Of a DNA stretch of 64,000 nucleotides, positions 32,879-41,964 are shown one piece after another (the stretch's first letter is position 1; the number at the start of each line of letters is the position of its first letter). The DNA comes from an uncultured Litoreibacter sp. (lineage in GTDB: Bacteria; Pseudomonadota; Alphaproteobacteria; Rhodobacterales; Rhodobacteraceae): the NCBI GenBank assembly GCA_938030665.1, contig CALHHY010000025.1:1-64000 (forward strand), read 5' to 3'. A program made the position numbers and the translations under genes. The notes beneath the pieces were generated by a model. It worked only from the letters and a program-made list of their open reading frames with translations. It had not been told where the DNA came from and searched no databases.

Positions 32879-34966
32879 CTAGAGCCCGAAGCCTGAGAAC
32901 GGCAGATAGCGGACCGCGTCGCCGGGCGCGAGTGTCTGCGCCGCGTCGCCAAGCTCCACCAGCCCATCCGCCCAGCTCAGGCCCGAGATGCGCCCTGACC
33001 CTTCGGAGGTGAATGCCTCCACCCGGCCGTCCGCGCCGATCCGCGCGCGCAGATATTCACGCCGGCCCTGCTTCTTGGATTTCTTAAAGGCGCAAGGCAG
33101 CATGAAGCCCTGCGGGGTTAGCCATTCCCCCCCCGCCAACCGCGACAAGGCCGGGCGCGCAAAAATCAGGCTGCAAACAAAGGCCGCGACGGGGTTTCCC
33201 GGCAGGCCAAACACCGGGATGCCGCCAAACATCGCCAGCGCCAGAGGCCGCCCCGGCTTGATCGCCACGCGCCAATGGGTCAGTACGCCTTCCTCGCGCA
33301 GCAAGGCGGAGACGTGATCCTCGTCGCCCCCCGACGCCCCGCCGGAGGTCAGCACAACGTCGCACCGCCCGCCTGCATCCTGCAACCGGTCGCGCAGCGC
33401 GGCACGGTCATCGCCGACATGCCCCAGATCGACCGCCTCATATCCCCATCGACAGGCCAGACCCAACAGCATCGGGCGGTTGGCGTCATAGGTTTGGTCC
33501 GGCGCGGCGTTACTTTCCGAGGGCGCAACCAGCTCGTCCCCGGTAGACAGCACCCCGACCCGAAGCCGGGTCTGCGCTGAGACAGAAGCCACTCCGAGCG
33601 CGGTTGCCAAGCCCACATCCTGCGGCCGCATCACATGACCTGCGCGCAGGGCCAGATCGCCCGCTGACAGGTCCTCCCCCGCCTTGCGGGTGTTCTGAGC
33701 GGGTTTGACGGGGGCGTTGATCTGCACGTCTGTTTCGCTGGCTGTGCATTCTTCCTGCATCACCACCGTGTCCACGCCGCGTGGCAACACGGCACCGGTT
33801 AGGATCCGGATCGCGTAGCCCGTGGGTACATGGGCTGGATAAGCCGCCCCTGCCGCCGCGCGGCCGTCGACCAGTGGCATCCGGGGGGAAAAGCCGTCAA
33901 AGGCAAATCCGTAGCCATCAATGGCAGAGTTTGGCGCGGGCGGGTGCGACCGCCGAGCGGTGACATCCCGCGCCAGAATGCGGCCACTGGCGTTTTTTGT
34001 GGGGGTCTGCTCCACCCGCGTCACGGGCGCCAAGGCTGAATTGAGGGAAGCCAAAGCCGTGTCAACCGGGGTCCAATCAATGCCGGGCGGCAAGGCGAAA
34101 CAGTCATTGGCTAGCCGGGCCGGAATTGCAGCCTCGGTCAGTGCGGTCTCGTGACCCACGCCGAATATCCAACCTTCTCCCTGCTCCGCGCGGCCATCTG
34201 CCAGGATGTTTTCCAGCCGACCCTCAGCGTCGAGCCGCGCCATCACCTCCGCCATGACACGCACCTGCGCGGCGTCTTTGATCTCGCCTTCCAGCTGAGC
34301 GCGGTCGATGGCTGGCGCGATCAGGGATGGCCAAATTTCAACGAAGGCCACGGGCGCGCTCAACTCCTCAAACGGCCACACCGCAGTTTTTGCGCGGCGC
34401 CGCAACCGCGCCAAGACGGGCAACCCGGTGATGACCTGAGAGCCCACAGCCCCCGCGCCCGATAGCTGCCAGCAGGCAAAGCTGCCTTTGGCCTGTTGTT
34501 CTACAACGCGCTTTTCGGCGAAGCTGACGCAGGTCCGGTCCAACCCTTTGCGCGGCAGATCGACGATCTCGCGGTTCGGGAACGGGTTGCCCCAGAAAGG
34601 GCCGATGCCAGGGAACTGCGCATTGATCTCGCCTGCCAGTTCGCAGCGGTTGCTGCCCTCGGGGTTGTCCGTGACGCGCGCCTCGAACCAGTCCCAAAGC
34701 GCCAACGGGTCGTCGCTGCCCGTCAGGGCGCGGGCAAAACCGCTTGGGTAGCCGAAGGCGAAATCGAAACCCGCGCACAGCCTGCGACCCGCGGCGACCT
34801 CCCGGTCGATCAACGCGGCCAGCCAGTCTTCGGCCACCTGCCGGTTGCGCAGATAGATAGGTGCCTGCCCGGCGATGCAGGCCCAGATGGCGTCCTTGCG
34901 GGGGGTGGGGCCTGCATCCTTGCCGCCCGACCAATCGACCATCACATAGGTGTCGAACAGGCTCAC
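32879..34966 (-). CDS. MoeA-type molybdopterin molybdenumtransferase fused to an N-terminal DUF429-like domain
   Basis: 695 residues, against about 400 for MoeA alone. Residues about 298-695 are MoeA: APNSAIDGYGFAFDG, GYAIRILTGAVLP, GVLSTGDELV (471-480), LTSGGASGGDED (539-550) and FGLPGNPVAAFV; it inserts molybdate into adenylylated molybdopterin. Residues about 1-290 are an extra domain with YVMVDWSGGKDAGP, CAGFDFAFGYP and FVEIWPSLIAP, a pattern of acidic strand ends that recalls RNase H-like DUF429 proteins. Start overlaps the mobB stop. The frame is intact across the junction, so the fusion looks genuine. Confidence 0.87.
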   Translation of the reverse strand: MSLFDTYVMVDWSGGKDAGPTPRKDAIWACIAGQAPIYLRNRQVAEDWLAALIDREVAAGRRLCAGFDFAFGYPSGFARALTGSDDPLALWDWFEARVTDNPEGSNRCELAGEINAQFPGIGPFWGNPFPNREIVDLPRKGLDRTCVSFAEKRVVEQQAKGSFACWQLSGAGAVGSQVITGLPVLARLRRRAKTAVWPFEELSAPVAFVEIWPSLIAPAIDRAQLEGEIKDAAQVRVMAEVMARLDAEGRLENILADGRAEQGEGWIFGVGHETALTEAAIPARLANDCFALPPGIDWTPVDTALASLNSALAPVTRVEQTPTKNASGRILARDVTARRSHPPAPNSAIDGYGFAFDGFSPRMPLVDGRAAAGAAYPAHVPTGYAIRILTGAVLPRGVDTVVMQEECTASETDVQINAPVKPAQNTRKAGEDLSAGDLALRAGHVMRPQDVGLATALGVASVSAQTRLRVGVLSTGDELVAPSESNAAPDQTYDANRPMLLGLACRWGYEAVDLGHVGDDRAALRDRLQDAGGRCDVVLTSGGASGGDEDHVSALLREEGVLTHWRVAIKPGRPLALAMFGGIPVFGLPGNPVAAFVCSLIFARPALSRLAGGEWLTPQGFMLPCAFKKSKKQGRREYLRARIGADGRVEAFTSEGSGRISGLSWADGLVELGDAAQTLAPGDAVRYLPFSGFGL

Positions 34967-35457
34967 AGTTCCAACTCTGCGACGATCAGGTCGGCGATGG
35001 CTTTCGTGTCGTCAAGGTCAAGGACCGGGACGGAAAGGCCCTCCAGCGGCTCGTCACTGGCAACCGCGCGGATCGTGCCGTCGTCACGCGCAATCAGCGG
35101 CTGGCCCGTTTCCTGCCGGTGCGCCTCAATCTTTGGGTGGGTGTCGCGCTTGTAGCCTTCGATGAGCACCAGATCGACGGGGGAGAGTTTCTCAAGCAGG
35201 TCCGCCAAGGGTGGTTCCGGCGCGCCGCGCAGCTCGCTCATCAGCGCCCACCTATTGGCCGAGGACAGCATAACCTGCTGCGCGCCGGCCATCCGGTGCC
35301 GGTCGCTATCCTTGCCGGGGCGGTCGACGTCGAAGCTGTGATGGGCGTGTTTTAGGGTGGAGACCGTCAGCCCGCGTGCGACAAATTCCGCGACCAGCCG
35401 CTCCATCAGCCCGGTCTTGCCGGAGTTCTTCCAGCCCACGACGCCAAAGACATTCAT
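34963..35457 (-). CDS. mobB: Molybdopterin-guanine dinucleotide biosynthesis protein B
   Basis: 164 residues from the ATG at 35457. P-loop GWKNSGKTGLM at residues 8-18, followed by LKHAHHSFDVDRPGKDSDRHR and LVLIEGYKR, all MobB hallmarks. MobB is a GTP-binding helper of MobA in making the guanine dinucleotide form of the cofactor. Overlaps mobA upstream and the moeA fusion downstream. Confidence 0.94.
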   Translation of the reverse strand: MNVFGVVGWKNSGKTGLMERLVAEFVARGLTVSTLKHAHHSFDVDRPGKDSDRHRMAGAQQVMLSSANRWALMSELRGAPEPPLADLLEKLSPVDLVLIEGYKRDTHPKIEAHRQETGQPLIARDDGTIRAVASDEPLEGLSVPVLDLDDTKAIADLIVAELEL

Positions 35458-36056
35458 GCCAAAAGCTCCTCCGCCCGCGCCATGTCTTCGGGCGTGTTCA
35501 CGTTGAAAAACGGATCGAAAGGCTCTGTCTCGAACTGCGCTATGGCGGTGCCATGCCGGTCGGTCCATTGCACCACCTTGCGCAATCCACCTTCAAGCGC
35601 CGTGCGCAGGTCATCGCGCAGCGTCACCGGCCAAAGCCCGAATGTCGGATGCCGCGACAGCCCGCGTTCCGGATCAGGGGTGGCGGCCAGCGCAATCGGA
35701 GCGTCCTCCGCGGCGAGGATCAGGCGCGGGACCAGATCACAGGGGAAAAACGGCGTGTCAGCGGCTGCGGTCACAATATGGCTGTGCCCCGCGGCTGCGG
35801 CCCAGTCCATCCCTGCGAGCACGCCTGCCAAGGGGCCCGCAAACCCGTCAATCGTATCGGCGATAACCGGCAGTCCGGTGTTGAAACGCGCGGCATCGCC
35901 GTTGGCATTCAACGCCAGATCGGCCACCTGCGGCTCAAGTCGGGCAATGACACGATCAAGCAGGCTTAGCCCGCCAAGCGCAAGCAACCCCTTGTCGCCG
36001 CCGCCCATGCGGCGGGACAAACCGCCGGCCAGAATGACCCCTGCCGGTTGCTGCAT
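35454..36056 (-). CDS. mobA: Molybdenum cofactor guanylyltransferase
   Basis: 200 residues. N-terminal nucleotidyltransferase motif VILAGGLSRRMGGGDKGLLALGG (in two parts, residues 7-29), then TAAADTPFFP and the C-terminal FFNVNTPEDMARAE. MobA joins GMP to molybdopterin. First of the mobA-mobB-moeA unit, about 40 bases downstream of fdhD on the same strand. Confidence 0.95.
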   Translation of the reverse strand: MQQPAGVILAGGLSRRMGGGDKGLLALGGLSLLDRVIARLEPQVADLALNANGDAARFNTGLPVIADTIDGFAGPLAGVLAGMDWAAAAGHSHIVTAAADTPFFPCDLVPRLILAAEDAPIALAATPDPERGLSRHPTFGLWPVTLRDDLRTALEGGLRKVVQWTDRHGTAIAQFETEPFDPFFNVNTPEDMARAEELLA

Positions 36057-36060
36057 CTAC

Positions 36061-36086
36061 TGGACCCTCCGGGGGGAGTATTTCTG
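36061..36086. repeat. REP-like palindrome between fdhD and mobA
   Basis: GGACCCTCCGGGGGGAGTATTT: read on the minus strand this starts AAATACTC followed by a C/G-rich palindrome, matching the core of the element after gltX at 28996. Confidence 0.45.
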
Positions 36087-36097
36087 AAGCAGTGATA

Positions 36098-36976
36098 TCA
36101 TCCCCGCGCGCCTTTGCGGCTTGCCTTGCGCGGTTCATCAGCGACGTCTGAAAGGTTCGCGTCCCAAATCAGGCGCTCTTCGCCGGCAAGGCAGATGAAG
36201 CGCTGCCCGCGCATGCGGCCAATGAGCGTGAGGCCCACTTGTTGCGCCAGTTCGACCCCCCAGGCCGTAAAGCCAGAGCGGGAGGCAAGCGCCGGGATGC
36301 CCATCATCGCGCATTTCATTACCATCTCGGAGGTCAGCCGCCCAGTCGTGTAAAGCGTCTTATCCGCCGCCATCGCGCCCGTAGCATGCATCCAGCCGGC
36401 CACCTTGTCGACGGCGTTGTGGCGACCGACATCCTCCATATAGACCAGCGGGTCCGCGCCCTGACACAACACAGTACCGTGGATGGCCCCGGCGGTCAGG
36501 TAAAGGCTGTCGGTGGTATTGATCTTGGCAGCCAGCGCATAAAGATCCGTGGTCTTGATCTGTGCTGGCGGCAGGGTTAGGCCGTTCAGTTCCTCCATCA
36601 TGTCGCCAAAGACAGTGCCCACGGCGCAACCCGAGGTGCGGGTTTTCTTGGCGAGCTTTTCTTCATGGTCGGTCTCGACCGCTGTGCGGACAACGACAAC
36701 GCGAAGCTCCTCATCATAGTCGACGCCGGTGACCTCATCGGCGTCGCTGAGCATCGCCTGATTGCGCAAAAACCCAAGCGCCAGATAGTCCGGGTAATCG
36801 CCGATGGTCATGGCGGTCACGATCTCCCGGGAATTGAGGAAGATGGTCAGTGGCCGCTCCTCCACCACGCGGATTTCCTGCAAGGCGCCGGTGTGGTCGC
36901 GGCCCGTCACCGCGCGCGTCAGCCCCTTACCATCCGGGGAGGGCGCGACCTGATACGGCACAACATGATTTGCCAT
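36098..36976 (-). CDS. fdhD: Formate dehydrogenase accessory sulfurtransferase FdhD
   Basis: 292 residues. FdhD carries sulfur from a cysteine desulfurase to the molybdenum cofactor of formate dehydrogenase. The family segments FLNSREIVTAMTIGD, LALGFLRNQAML and MEDVGRHNAVDKVAGW are present. The active-site loop reads SGCAVGTVFG, with a single Cys at 117 instead of the CxxC of many homologues. No formate dehydrogenase gene is in this window; mobA, mobB and moeA follow on the same strand. Confidence 0.94.
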   Translation of the reverse strand: MANHVVPYQVAPSPDGKGLTRAVTGRDHTGALQEIRVVEERPLTIFLNSREIVTAMTIGDYPDYLALGFLRNQAMLSDADEVTGVDYDEELRVVVVRTAVETDHEEKLAKKTRTSGCAVGTVFGDMMEELNGLTLPPAQIKTTDLYALAAKINTTDSLYLTAGAIHGTVLCQGADPLVYMEDVGRHNAVDKVAGWMHATGAMAADKTLYTTGRLTSEMVMKCAMMGIPALASRSGFTAWGVELAQQVGLTLIGRMRGQRFICLAGEERLIWDANLSDVADEPRKASRKGARG

Positions 36977-37035
36977 TTGACCTCCCTGCCAAGCTGGGGT
37001 CCTGTCGGGACCGGTGCAAATGATAGGGCGAGGGC

Positions 37036-37734
37036 ATGCCGGGGGAAACCAAGAAATCGACGTATCTGCGCGGGCTGACCGACGCCTTGCCCTTTGTGGT
37101 CGTGGTCGTCCCTTTTGCGCTGCTTTTCGGCGTCGTCGCCACCGAGGCGGGGTTGCCGATGAGCCAGGTCATGGGGTTTTCCTTCCTGGTGGTGGCGGGC
37201 GCGTCGCAATTTGCGGCGCTGCAATTCATGTCGGAGAATGCGCCGATCCTTGTCGTGCTGGCCTCCGCCCTGGCGGTGAACCTGCGCATGGCGATGTACT
37301 CGGCGGCCATCACCCCGCATCTGGGCGCGCTTTCCCTACCCCGGCGCTTGATCGTATCTTACTTTCTGGTGGATCAGAGCTACGCGATGTCGGTCGCTGA
37401 ATATGAAAAAAAACCGGCCATGCCGCTACATCTCAAGCTCGCCTATTTCGCCGGCGTCTCCACCCCGATTTGCCCGCTCTGGTTCGCCTCCACCTATCTG
37501 GGAGCACGGCTGGGGGACGCGATACCAGCGGAGTACGGGCTGGATTTTGCCATGCCGATTGCGTTTCTGGCGATGGTTGCCCCCGCCCTGCGGACGCCCG
37601 CCCACATCGCAGCCGCTGCAGTGTCGATCATCGCCTCGTTGGCGTTGACATGGGTGCCGCTGAACCTGGGGCTGCTGCTGGCAGGGCTTTTGGCGATGAT
37701 GACCGGAGCCGAGATTGAGCGGCGCATGTCATGA
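37036..37734 (+). CDS. azlC: AzlC-type branched-chain amino acid exporter, large subunit
   Basis: 232 residues, about seven hydrophobic helices. LRGLTDALPFVVVVVPFALLFG and FLVVAGASQFAALQFM then NLRMAMYSAAITPHL are AzlC family motifs. With AzlD it forms a two-component exporter (BrnFE-like) for branched-chain amino acids or similar compounds. Overlaps azlD by ATGA. Confidence 0.93.
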   Translation: MPGETKKSTYLRGLTDALPFVVVVVPFALLFGVVATEAGLPMSQVMGFSFLVVAGASQFAALQFMSENAPILVVLASALAVNLRMAMYSAAITPHLGALSLPRRLIVSYFLVDQSYAMSVAEYEKKPAMPLHLKLAYFAGVSTPICPLWFASTYLGARLGDAIPAEYGLDFAMPIAFLAMVAPALRTPAHIAAAAVSIIASLALTWVPLNLGLLLAGLLAMMTGAEIERRMS

Positions 37735-38060
37735 GCTACACCGAGGCAGAGATTTGGCTGATTATGGTCTTGATGGGGATCGGCACCTTCCTGATACGGT
37801 TTTCCTTTCTGGGGCTGATTGGCGACCACAAGATGCCGGATTGGGTGCTGCGCCATCTGCGCTACACAGCGGTTGCGATCCTGCCGGGGCTGGTCGCGCC
37901 CTTGGTGGTATGGCCGGACGCGACGGGCGGAACGCCTGACCCAGCAAGGCTGGCAGCCGCCGGCGTCACGCTGGCCGTAGGATATTGGAGCAAGGGCGTT
38001 GTGCGGGCCATGCTGGCCGGGGCCGCCACGCTTTATGGGCTACAATTTCTGTTGGGCTGA
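37731..38060 (+). CDS. azlD: AzlD-type exporter, small subunit
   Basis: 109 residues with about four hydrophobic helices; MVLMGIGTFLIRFSFL, VLRHLRYTAVAILPGLVAPLV and the C-terminal AGVTLAVGYWSKG are typical AzlD segments. Partner of AzlC directly upstream. An Lrp-type regulator, whose family often controls such exporters, is encoded convergently 5 bases downstream. Confidence 0.92.
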   Translation: MSYTEAEIWLIMVLMGIGTFLIRFSFLGLIGDHKMPDWVLRHLRYTAVAILPGLVAPLVVWPDATGGTPDPARLAAAGVTLAVGYWSKGVVRAMLAGAATLYGLQFLLG

Positions 38061-38065
38061 AGAGC

Positions 38066-38530
38066 CTAGAGCGGCAAAGCGGTAGTCTTGAACACGGTGC
38101 GCAGCGCGAAGCTGGATTGCATCTGCGCGACACCCGGCAGCCGGGCCAGCGCGCGGCGGTGGATGCGGGCAAAATCCTCGGTATCGGCTGCGACAACCTT
38201 CAACAGGTAATCCGCCGAGCCCGCCATCAAATGGCATTCCAGCACTTCGGGGATCAGACGAACTTCCCGCTCAAACGCGTCGAGCACCTCGTCGGCCTGC
38301 CCGCTGAGGGTGATTTCCACGAAGACGGTGGTGGGCCGATCCACTTTGCGGGGGTCCAGCAGGGCCACATAGTCGCGGATAATGCCTTCCTGCTCCAAAC
38401 GGGCGACACGGCGGTGACAGGCGGAGGCCGACAGGTTCACCTTCTCCGCCAGGTCCGCATTCGATATCCGGCCCCGCTTCTGCAATGCACGCAGGATTCG
38501 GGCATCAGTGTCATCAATCAGCTTATCCAT
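38066..38530 (-). CDS. Lrp/AsnC family transcriptional regulator
   Basis: 154 residues. N-terminal HTH (LDRRILRAL-type start, here DDTDARILRALQKRGRISNADLAEKVNLS then ACHRRVARLEQEG) and a C-terminal RAM domain (ECHLMAGSADYLLKVVA). It is divergent from alanine dehydrogenase 136 bases away and convergent with azlCD, so it most likely responds to alanine or another amino acid and controls ald, azlCD or both. Confidence 0.94.
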   Translation of the reverse strand: MDKLIDDTDARILRALQKRGRISNADLAEKVNLSASACHRRVARLEQEGIIRDYVALLDPRKVDRPTTVFVEITLSGQADEVLDAFEREVRLIPEVLECHLMAGSADYLLKVVAADTEDFARIHRRALARLPGVAQMQSSFALRTVFKTTALPL

Positions 38531-38666
38531 GGCGGTTTCTTCGCATTTGCTGCCGCCTTACGCAATAATCGTCACTGCTAGCGGTATCATGCCGCAGCAA
38601 TTCCCAGAAAATTCCATAATGGCGGGCATATCATGATCCGAGATTAGCCCGCAGGAGGAGAACACC

Positions 38667-39785
38667 ATGATCATCGGCTGCCCCAAAGAGATCAAACCAC
38701 AGGAGTTTCGCGTTGGCCTAACCCCCAATGCCGCGCGGGAGGCGATTGCACATGGTCATACCGTCCTGATCGAGACGCAGGCGGGCAATGGCGCGGGCTT
38801 CACAAATGACGACTATGTCGCAGCGGGGGCCAAGATTATCAGCACCGCCGCCGAAGTCTTCGAGACCGCCGAGATGATCGTGAAGGTGAAGGAGCCGCAG
38901 CCCGCTGAGCGCAAGATGCTGCGCGAGGGGCAGCTGTTGTTCACCTACCTCCACCTCGCGCCGGACCCGGAGCAGACGAAGGACCTGATCGCCTCGGGCT
39001 GTACGGCGATTGCCTATGAGACCGTGACCGATGCCGCTGGCGGCCTGCCCTTGCTGGCGCCTATGTCCGAGGTGGCAGGCAGGCTCGCGCCGCAGGTGGG
39101 TGCGTGGACCATGCAAAAGGCCAATGGCGGGCGCGGTGTGTTGATGGGTGGCGTGCCAGGCGTAGGGCCTGCGAAGGTGATGGTGATTGGCGGCGGCGTG
39201 GTGGGCACCCATGCGGCGCGCATTGCCGTGGGCATGGGGGCGGATGTAACCGTGCTTGACCGATCCCTGCCCCGGATGCGCTATCTGGACGACGTGTTCG
39301 GACAGCAATTCAAGACGCAATACGCCTCCGCCGGGAATATCGCCGAACTGGCAGAGCAGGCCGATCTGGTGATTGGCGCGGTACTGATACCCGGTGCGGC
39401 GGCGCCGAAGCTGATCACCCGCGCGCAGCTCTCCACGATGAAACAGGGTGCGGCGCTTGTTGACGTGGCGATTGATCAGGGCGGCTGTTTTGAGACCTCG
39501 CGCGCCACGACACATAGCGACCCGATCTACGAGGTTGACGGGGTCATGCATTACTGCGTGGCCAATATGCCCGGTGCCGTCGCGCGCACCTCGACCATCG
39601 CCTTGGGCAACGCGACCATGCCGTTCATGCTGGCGCTGGCCAACAAGGGTTGGCGGCAGGCCTGCGAGGATGACCCTCATCTGCTGGCAGGGCTCAACGT
39701 CCATGCGGGACAGCTGACCTATTACGCGGTCGGCAAGGCGCTTGGGATCGACGTGATCTCGCCGCAGCTAGCGCTTAGGCAGTAG
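38667..39785 (+). CDS. ald: Alanine dehydrogenase
   Basis: 372 residues. Reversible oxidative deamination of L-alanine to pyruvate with NAD. Arg15, Lys75 and His96, the substrate and catalytic residues of characterised alanine dehydrogenases, are in place, and the NAD fold shows [20 protein letters not shown] (residues 173-192). AGGAGGAG box precedes the start. The last 11 bases overlap the end of the opposite marR gene. Confidence 0.97.
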   Translation: MIIGCPKEIKPQEFRVGLTPNAAREAIAHGHTVLIETQAGNGAGFTNDDYVAAGAKIISTAAEVFETAEMIVKVKEPQPAERKMLREGQLLFTYLHLAPDPEQTKDLIASGCTAIAYETVTDAAGGLPLLAPMSEVAGRLAPQVGAWTMQKANGGRGVLMGGVPGVGPAKVMVIGGGVVGTHAARIAVGMGADVTVLDRSLPRMRYLDDVFGQQFKTQYASAGNIAELAEQADLVIGAVLIPGAAAPKLITRAQLSTMKQGAALVDVAIDQGGCFETSRATTHSDPIYEVDGVMHYCVANMPGAVARTSTIALGNATMPFMLALANKGWRQACEDDPHLLAGLNVHAGQLTYYAVGKALGIDVISPQLALRQ

Positions 39786-40212
39786 GGCCTACAGCACCGA
39801 CAACCTGCACCAGCATATTGCGCAGGTTCTTTGCCCGCTCCGGCCCTAGCTTCGCCTCCACCTGGGCATGCAGTTTAAGCTTCACCTCTGACAGGGCCGC
39901 GACAAGTTTGCGGCCCTTTTCGGTATGGATGACGCATCTGGCCCGCGCGTCTTTCGGGTCGCGCTTCACCTCGACATAGCCGCGCGCCACAAGGCTTTTG
40001 ACTTGTCCCTGTATCGATTGTTTCGACACCCCACGGGCGGAGGCGATCTGCACCATGCTCACCCCATCCCGCCCGATCTGCACCAGCACGTCACTGTCGG
40101 CGACGGTCACGTCGTCAAAGCCAAGCTGAGCGACTGCCTCGAACATCGCGGCCTCATAGGCTTTGAACGCGCGCCACAGGTCGACGCCGATATGGTCAGG
40201 GGCAAATTCCAT
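39775..40212 (-). CDS. MarR family transcriptional regulator
   Basis: 145 residues with a winged [36 protein letters not shown] (in parts) and the wing [19 protein letters not shown]. Likely a ligand-responsive repressor. An inverted repeat just upstream of its start (40225-40257) is a good candidate operator for autoregulation and for control of the divergent secreted-protein gene. Ligand unknown. Confidence 0.9.
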   Translation of the reverse strand: MEFAPDHIGVDLWRAFKAYEAAMFEAVAQLGFDDVTVADSDVLVQIGRDGVSMVQIASARGVSKQSIQGQVKSLVARGYVEVKRDPKDARARCVIHTEKGRKLVAALSEVKLKLHAQVEAKLGPERAKNLRNMLVQVVGAVGPTA

Positions 40213-40224
40213 GGCACCTCTATG

Positions 40225-40257
40225 GTCAAGGTGCTTGACTATACAATTTAGTCAAGC
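40225..40257. promoter_or_regulatory. Candidate MarR operator with three GTCAAG/CTTGAC half-sites
   Basis: GCTTGACT at 40233-40240 and AGTCAAGC at 40250-40257 form a perfect 8-bp inverted repeat with a 9-base centre; an additional GTCAAG at 40225-40230 pairs with the first CTTGAC as GTCAAG-GTG-CTTGAC. The site lies 13 bases upstream of the marR start and in front of the divergent gene, as expected for a MarR-type operator. Confidence 0.7.
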
Positions 40258-40297
40258 TACCTGTCTATTGTTCATTCATTTATACGGGAAAACGAAA

Positions 40298-40666
40298 ATG
40301 AAAGGTCTTGCAATGGTTAGTTTGCTTGCGGCCACCGCCGCCCATGCTGAAACGGAGATGTCAGAGGGGCAGCTTGACGCGCTTTTGACGGGAAACACGG
40401 TCTATCTGGCAACGCCCGGCGGCACCGCCCCGGTCTATTACGGCGCCGATGGTCGGGCGGCGGCCAACCTGCCAAACGGGGTCGAGCTGCGCGGCACCTG
40501 GGCGCTGAATGGCGCAGCCTACTGCATCGATTGGGAAAACGGCCCCAAGAACAGCTGCACACGGGTTGTGAAGACCGAGGCCGGGATCTCGATGTTTGAT
40601 CTGGCCAATGGCGACCCGCGCGGCGGGATCGAACGGATCGTGCCCGGCAACGCCGAAAACCTCTGA
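40298..40666 (+). CDS. Small secreted protein of unknown function
   Basis: 122 residues from the ATG at 40298; MKGLAMVSLLAATAAHA is a signal peptide. The mature part has GNTVYLATPGGTAPVYYGADGRAAANLPNG (in parts), LRGTWALNGAAYCIDWENGPKNSC with two Cys likely forming a disulfide, and a C-terminal ERIVPGNAENL. Repeated W..NG/YC.DW patterns suggest a small beta-barrel periplasmic protein. Divergent from marR and behind its candidate operator, so probably part of that regulon. Confidence 0.75.
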   Translation: MKGLAMVSLLAATAAHAETEMSEGQLDALLTGNTVYLATPGGTAPVYYGADGRAAANLPNGVELRGTWALNGAAYCIDWENGPKNSCTRVVKTEAGISMFDLANGDPRGGIERIVPGNAENL

Positions 40667-40676
40667 GCTAACAAAA

Positions 40677-40701
40677 AAGGCCCGCCAGATCGGCGGGCCT
40701 T
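40677..40701. terminator. Bidirectional terminator between secreted-protein gene and mscL
   Basis: Stem AAGGCCCGCC / GGCGGGCCTT, 10 bp with a 5-base loop. On the minus strand it is followed by a run of six T, making a strong intrinsic terminator for mscL; on the plus strand only TCTT follows. Confidence 0.88.
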
Positions 40702-40722
40702 CTTAAATTACCGGATACTGAT

Positions 40723-41109
40723 TTAGCCGCGTGCTTTAAGCGCGTCGCGAATCTCTGCCAGAAGCTCTTCCTGGGTTGGACCTGCTGGCTCTTCCTCAGC
40801 GGCCTCTTCTTCGGCCGTCGTGGCGTCTTTGACGCGGTTGACCATTTTGACCAGCAGGAAGACGACCCATGCAATGATCAGGAAATTGATCAGCGCCATG
40901 ATGAAGTTACCGTAGGTGAAGACAGCATCGCCGACGGAGGCCTCGAGGCCACCAAAATCTATGCCACCCATGAAGATGCCGATCAACGGGTTGACCAGGT
41001 CGTCAACCAACGAGGTGACGATGGCGGTGAAAGCCGCGCCGATGATGATACCAACCGCCATATCCATGACGTTGCCTTTGGCGATGAAGTCCTTGAATTC
41101 GTTTAACAT
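40723..41109 (-). CDS. mscL: Large-conductance mechanosensitive channel MscL
   Basis: 128 residues from the ATG at 41109. N-terminal [27 protein letters not shown] and second helix [23 protein letters not shown] are the MscL pattern, followed by an acidic linker and an amphipathic C-terminal helix. Opens under osmotic down-shock. Faces the GST gene. Confidence 0.97.
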   Translation of the reverse strand: MLNEFKDFIAKGNVMDMAVGIIIGAAFTAIVTSLVDDLVNPLIGIFMGGIDFGGLEASVGDAVFTYGNFIMALINFLIIAWVVFLLVKMVNRVKDATTAEEEAAEEEPAGPTQEELLAEIRDALKARG

Positions 41110-41254
41110 GGGTGTCCCTTTTATCAGCCCTGCGCACCTTCCAAACAATTTCTGTGCGCCCAAATGGGGTATTAACAGAAGATTAACGACAAATGCGACT
41201 GTTTTTTCGGCAGGCGTCAACTAGGTAGGAGGGGAATTTACAAAAGGAAGCGTC

Positions 41255-41953
41255 ATGGCTGATCTCTCGAGTTTTCCTATCACCAAAAAATGGCCTGCCA
41301 GCGACCCGAGCGTTCTGCAGCTTTATTCTTTCCCGACGCCAAACGGGGTGAAAGTTTCGATCGCGTTGGAGGAGATGGAAATCCCCTACGAGGCCCATAA
41401 AGTGACCCTGTCCGACGCAGATGTGAAAAGCCCGGAATTCCTGTCACTGAACCCCAACAACAAGATTCCCGCCATCATCGACCCAAATGGCCCGGATGGC
41501 GCGCCCATTGGCCTTTTCGAATCCGGCGCGATTCTGCTGTATTTGGGCGAGAAATCGGGCAAGCTGATCGGCGCTAACGCGGCGGAAAAAGCAAAGATTA
41601 CGCAATGGCTGATGTTCCAGATGGGCGGCCTTGGACCGATGCTGGGCCAGCTTGGCTTTTTCTGGAAGTTCGCCGGCAGCGAGTGGGAGGATAAACGCCC
41701 CCAGCAGCGCTACATTGACGAAGCCAAGCGGCTGCTGGCTGTGCTGGAAAAAGAACTGGACGGCAAGGACTGGATCGCCGGGAACTATTCCATCGCCGAT
41801 ATCGCGATTGCCCCATGGCTGCGCGCGCTGGATTTCTACGGCACCAAGGATGTTCTGGGCTGGGAGGATCATACGAACCTCGTCGCCTATCTCGACCGCT
41901 TTCTCGCGCGTCCGGCTGTGCAGACAGGTATTGTCACGCCGCCACGCGACTAG
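41255..41953 (+). CDS. Glutathione S-transferase family protein (YghU/YfcG type)
   Basis: 232 residues. Thioredoxin-fold N-terminal domain LQLYSFPTPNGVKVSIALEEM then NPNNKIPAIIDPNG and LFESGAILLYLGEKSG, and a helical C-terminal domain with YSIADIAIAPWLRAL. The TPNG motif is characteristic of the Nu-class YfcG/YghU enzymes, which reduce disulfides and organic peroxides with glutathione. AAAGGAAG box precedes the start. Confidence 0.92.
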   Translation: MADLSSFPITKKWPASDPSVLQLYSFPTPNGVKVSIALEEMEIPYEAHKVTLSDADVKSPEFLSLNPNNKIPAIIDPNGPDGAPIGLFESGAILLYLGEKSGKLIGANAAEKAKITQWLMFQMGGLGPMLGQLGFFWKFAGSEWEDKRPQQRYIDEAKRLLAVLEKELDGKDWIAGNYSIADIAIAPWLRALDFYGTKDVLGWEDHTNLVAYLDRFLARPAVQTGIVTPPRD

Positions 41954-41964
41954 AACGACTTTCG

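Noticed and set aside
38718-39704. Long frame opposite alanine dehydrogenase
   Set aside because: His/Gly/Arg-rich shadow frame antisense to a highly conserved enzyme.
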